A DNA stretch of 5,789 nt from RYN-433 sp036558265 (GTDB lineage Bacteria; Planctomycetota; Phycisphaerae; Tepidisphaerales; Tepidisphaeraceae): positions 1 through 5,789 of the forward strand of contig DATBFY010000607.1 in NCBI GenBank assembly GCA_036558265.1. The letters are read 5' to 3'. Under the pieces are notes generated by a model that was not told the origin of the DNA, did not search any database, and saw only the letters and a program-made list of their open reading frames with translations. Shown here one piece after another: positions 5,409 to 5,789 of the stretch (the first letter of the stretch is position 1; every line of letters starts with the position of its first letter). The translations under genes were made by a program, and so were the position numbers.

Positions 5409-5525
5409 ATACCAAAAGCGACTGAGCGCGGATGATAGCGGGCCAGTCTGACCTCCGACCAGGGTAATCGCACCTACATTAATCACGCCAAACCTGGGTG
5501 ATGGCATAGCCCTGCGGGCTGTCGC
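5409..5525. other. Short intergenic stretch and junction before the hydantoinase fragment
   Basis: This stretch of 117 bp has no supported gene. It contains a small hairpin AGCCC-TGC-GGGCT (5508-5520) that ends six bases before hydantoinase similarity begins, with no T-run, so it is not a convincing terminator. Hydantoinase similarity starts abruptly at VTDHAP (5526). The frame upstream holds unrelated residues and a TGA at about 5498-5500, so a breakpoint lies near 5521-5526. Confidence 0.5.
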
Positions 5526-5789
5526 GTGACCGACCACGCGCCGTGGAAACTGGGGGAGAAACTCGACCCCTCGCTCTCGATCGCGAACCTCCGCCCCGGC
5601 GTCGCCGACCTCGAAACGCTCCTCCCGATGCTCTTCTCCGAAGGCGTCACCAAGAACCGGATTTCGATCCACCGCTTCGTCGAGGTCACCTCGACCAACG
5701 CCGCCCGCCTCTTCGGTCTCTTCCCGCAGAAGGGCACCATCGCCGTCGGGTCCGACGCCGACCTCACGATCTGGGATCCGACGGTCACG
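5526..5789 (+). pseudogene. 5'-truncated hydantoinase/dihydropyrimidinase fragment, running off the window
   Basis: 88 codons are open to the window edge. They begin VTDHAPWKLGEKLDPSLSIA, then NLRPGVADLETLLPMLFSEG, RFVEVTSTNAARLFGL, and KGTIAVGSDADLTIWDP. TDHAP carries the Asp metal ligand of cyclic amidohydrolases, and STNAAxLFGL-x-P-x-KGTIAVGSDADLxIWDP is the family's C-terminal signature. The upstream two thirds, with the HxH motif, the carboxylated Lys and two further His ligands, is missing. There is no ribosome binding site before the GTG at 5526, so this copy is not functional as it stands. In the intact protein this segment lies just before the piece at position 2-145; about a dozen residues would separate the two. 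Confidence 0.8.

Noticed and set aside
5508..5520. Hairpin as terminator of the reductase operon
   Set aside because: Five-bp stem without a following T-run and 100 bp from the stop codon; support is too weak.
1..5789. CRISPR array, tRNA or rRNA genes, toxin-antitoxin pair
   Set aside because: No regularly spaced repeats, no cloverleaf-like sequence and no paired small genes were seen on reading both strands.

Overview
The window is GC-rich bacterial accessory DNA. It carries a short operon for a haem-copper terminal reductase, a cluster of insertion sequences, and two pieces of a hydantoinase/dihydropyrimidinase-type amidohydrolase gene at the two edges. The GC-rich codon use, the hydantoinase type and the IS630, IS5 and ISAs1 families would fit Chloroflexota of the Thermomicrobia/Sphaerobacter kind or a similar GC-rich lineage. 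That is only an impression; nothing here fixes the taxonomy.

Left part (1-2270). The last 47 codons of a hydantoinase gene end at 145. Next comes a nested mobile-element block. An internally deleted, MITE-like IS5-family derivative runs 168-1722, minus strand, with 20-bp terminal inverted repeats. It was split by a complete 1128-bp IS630-family element at 560-1687, flanked by TA dinucleotides, with about 27-bp inverted repeats and a two-frame transposase joined at an A7 run. Directly beside the block is a decayed piece of an ISAs1-family transposase (minus strand, about 1872-2192), followed by a perfect 34-bp palindrome at 2237-2270.

Middle (2271-2661). This stretch of about 390 bp is apparently non-coding. 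It holds an 8-bp-arm inverted repeat and a plausible sigma-70-like promoter, and leads into the operon.

Operon (2662-5408, plus strand). Three tightly spaced genes encode a CuA-bearing subunit II (174 aa), a 12-helix-type subunit I (500 aa) and a CtaG-type copper/oxidase assembly protein (229 aa). The second and third genes overlap by 4 bp. Subunit I has all six haem and CuB histidines, but has Asn where oxygen reductases of the A and B families have the His-cross-linked active-site Tyr. With the CuA subunit, this suggests a CuA-type nitric oxide reductase of the sNOR (NorS/NorY) kind rather than a true cytochrome c oxidase. Subunit II would take electrons from a periplasmic or extracytoplasmic donor, subunit I would reduce the substrate, and CtaG would help install copper.

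Right edge (5526-5789). A 5'-truncated hydantoinase fragment begins abruptly at the metal-binding TDHAP motif and runs off the window. In the usual protein it covers the part just before the piece at position 1, on the same strand. The two pieces are therefore in permuted order, as expected for a tandem duplication, a circular molecule or a repeat-bounded contig, with the reductase operon and the IS cluster inside the unit.
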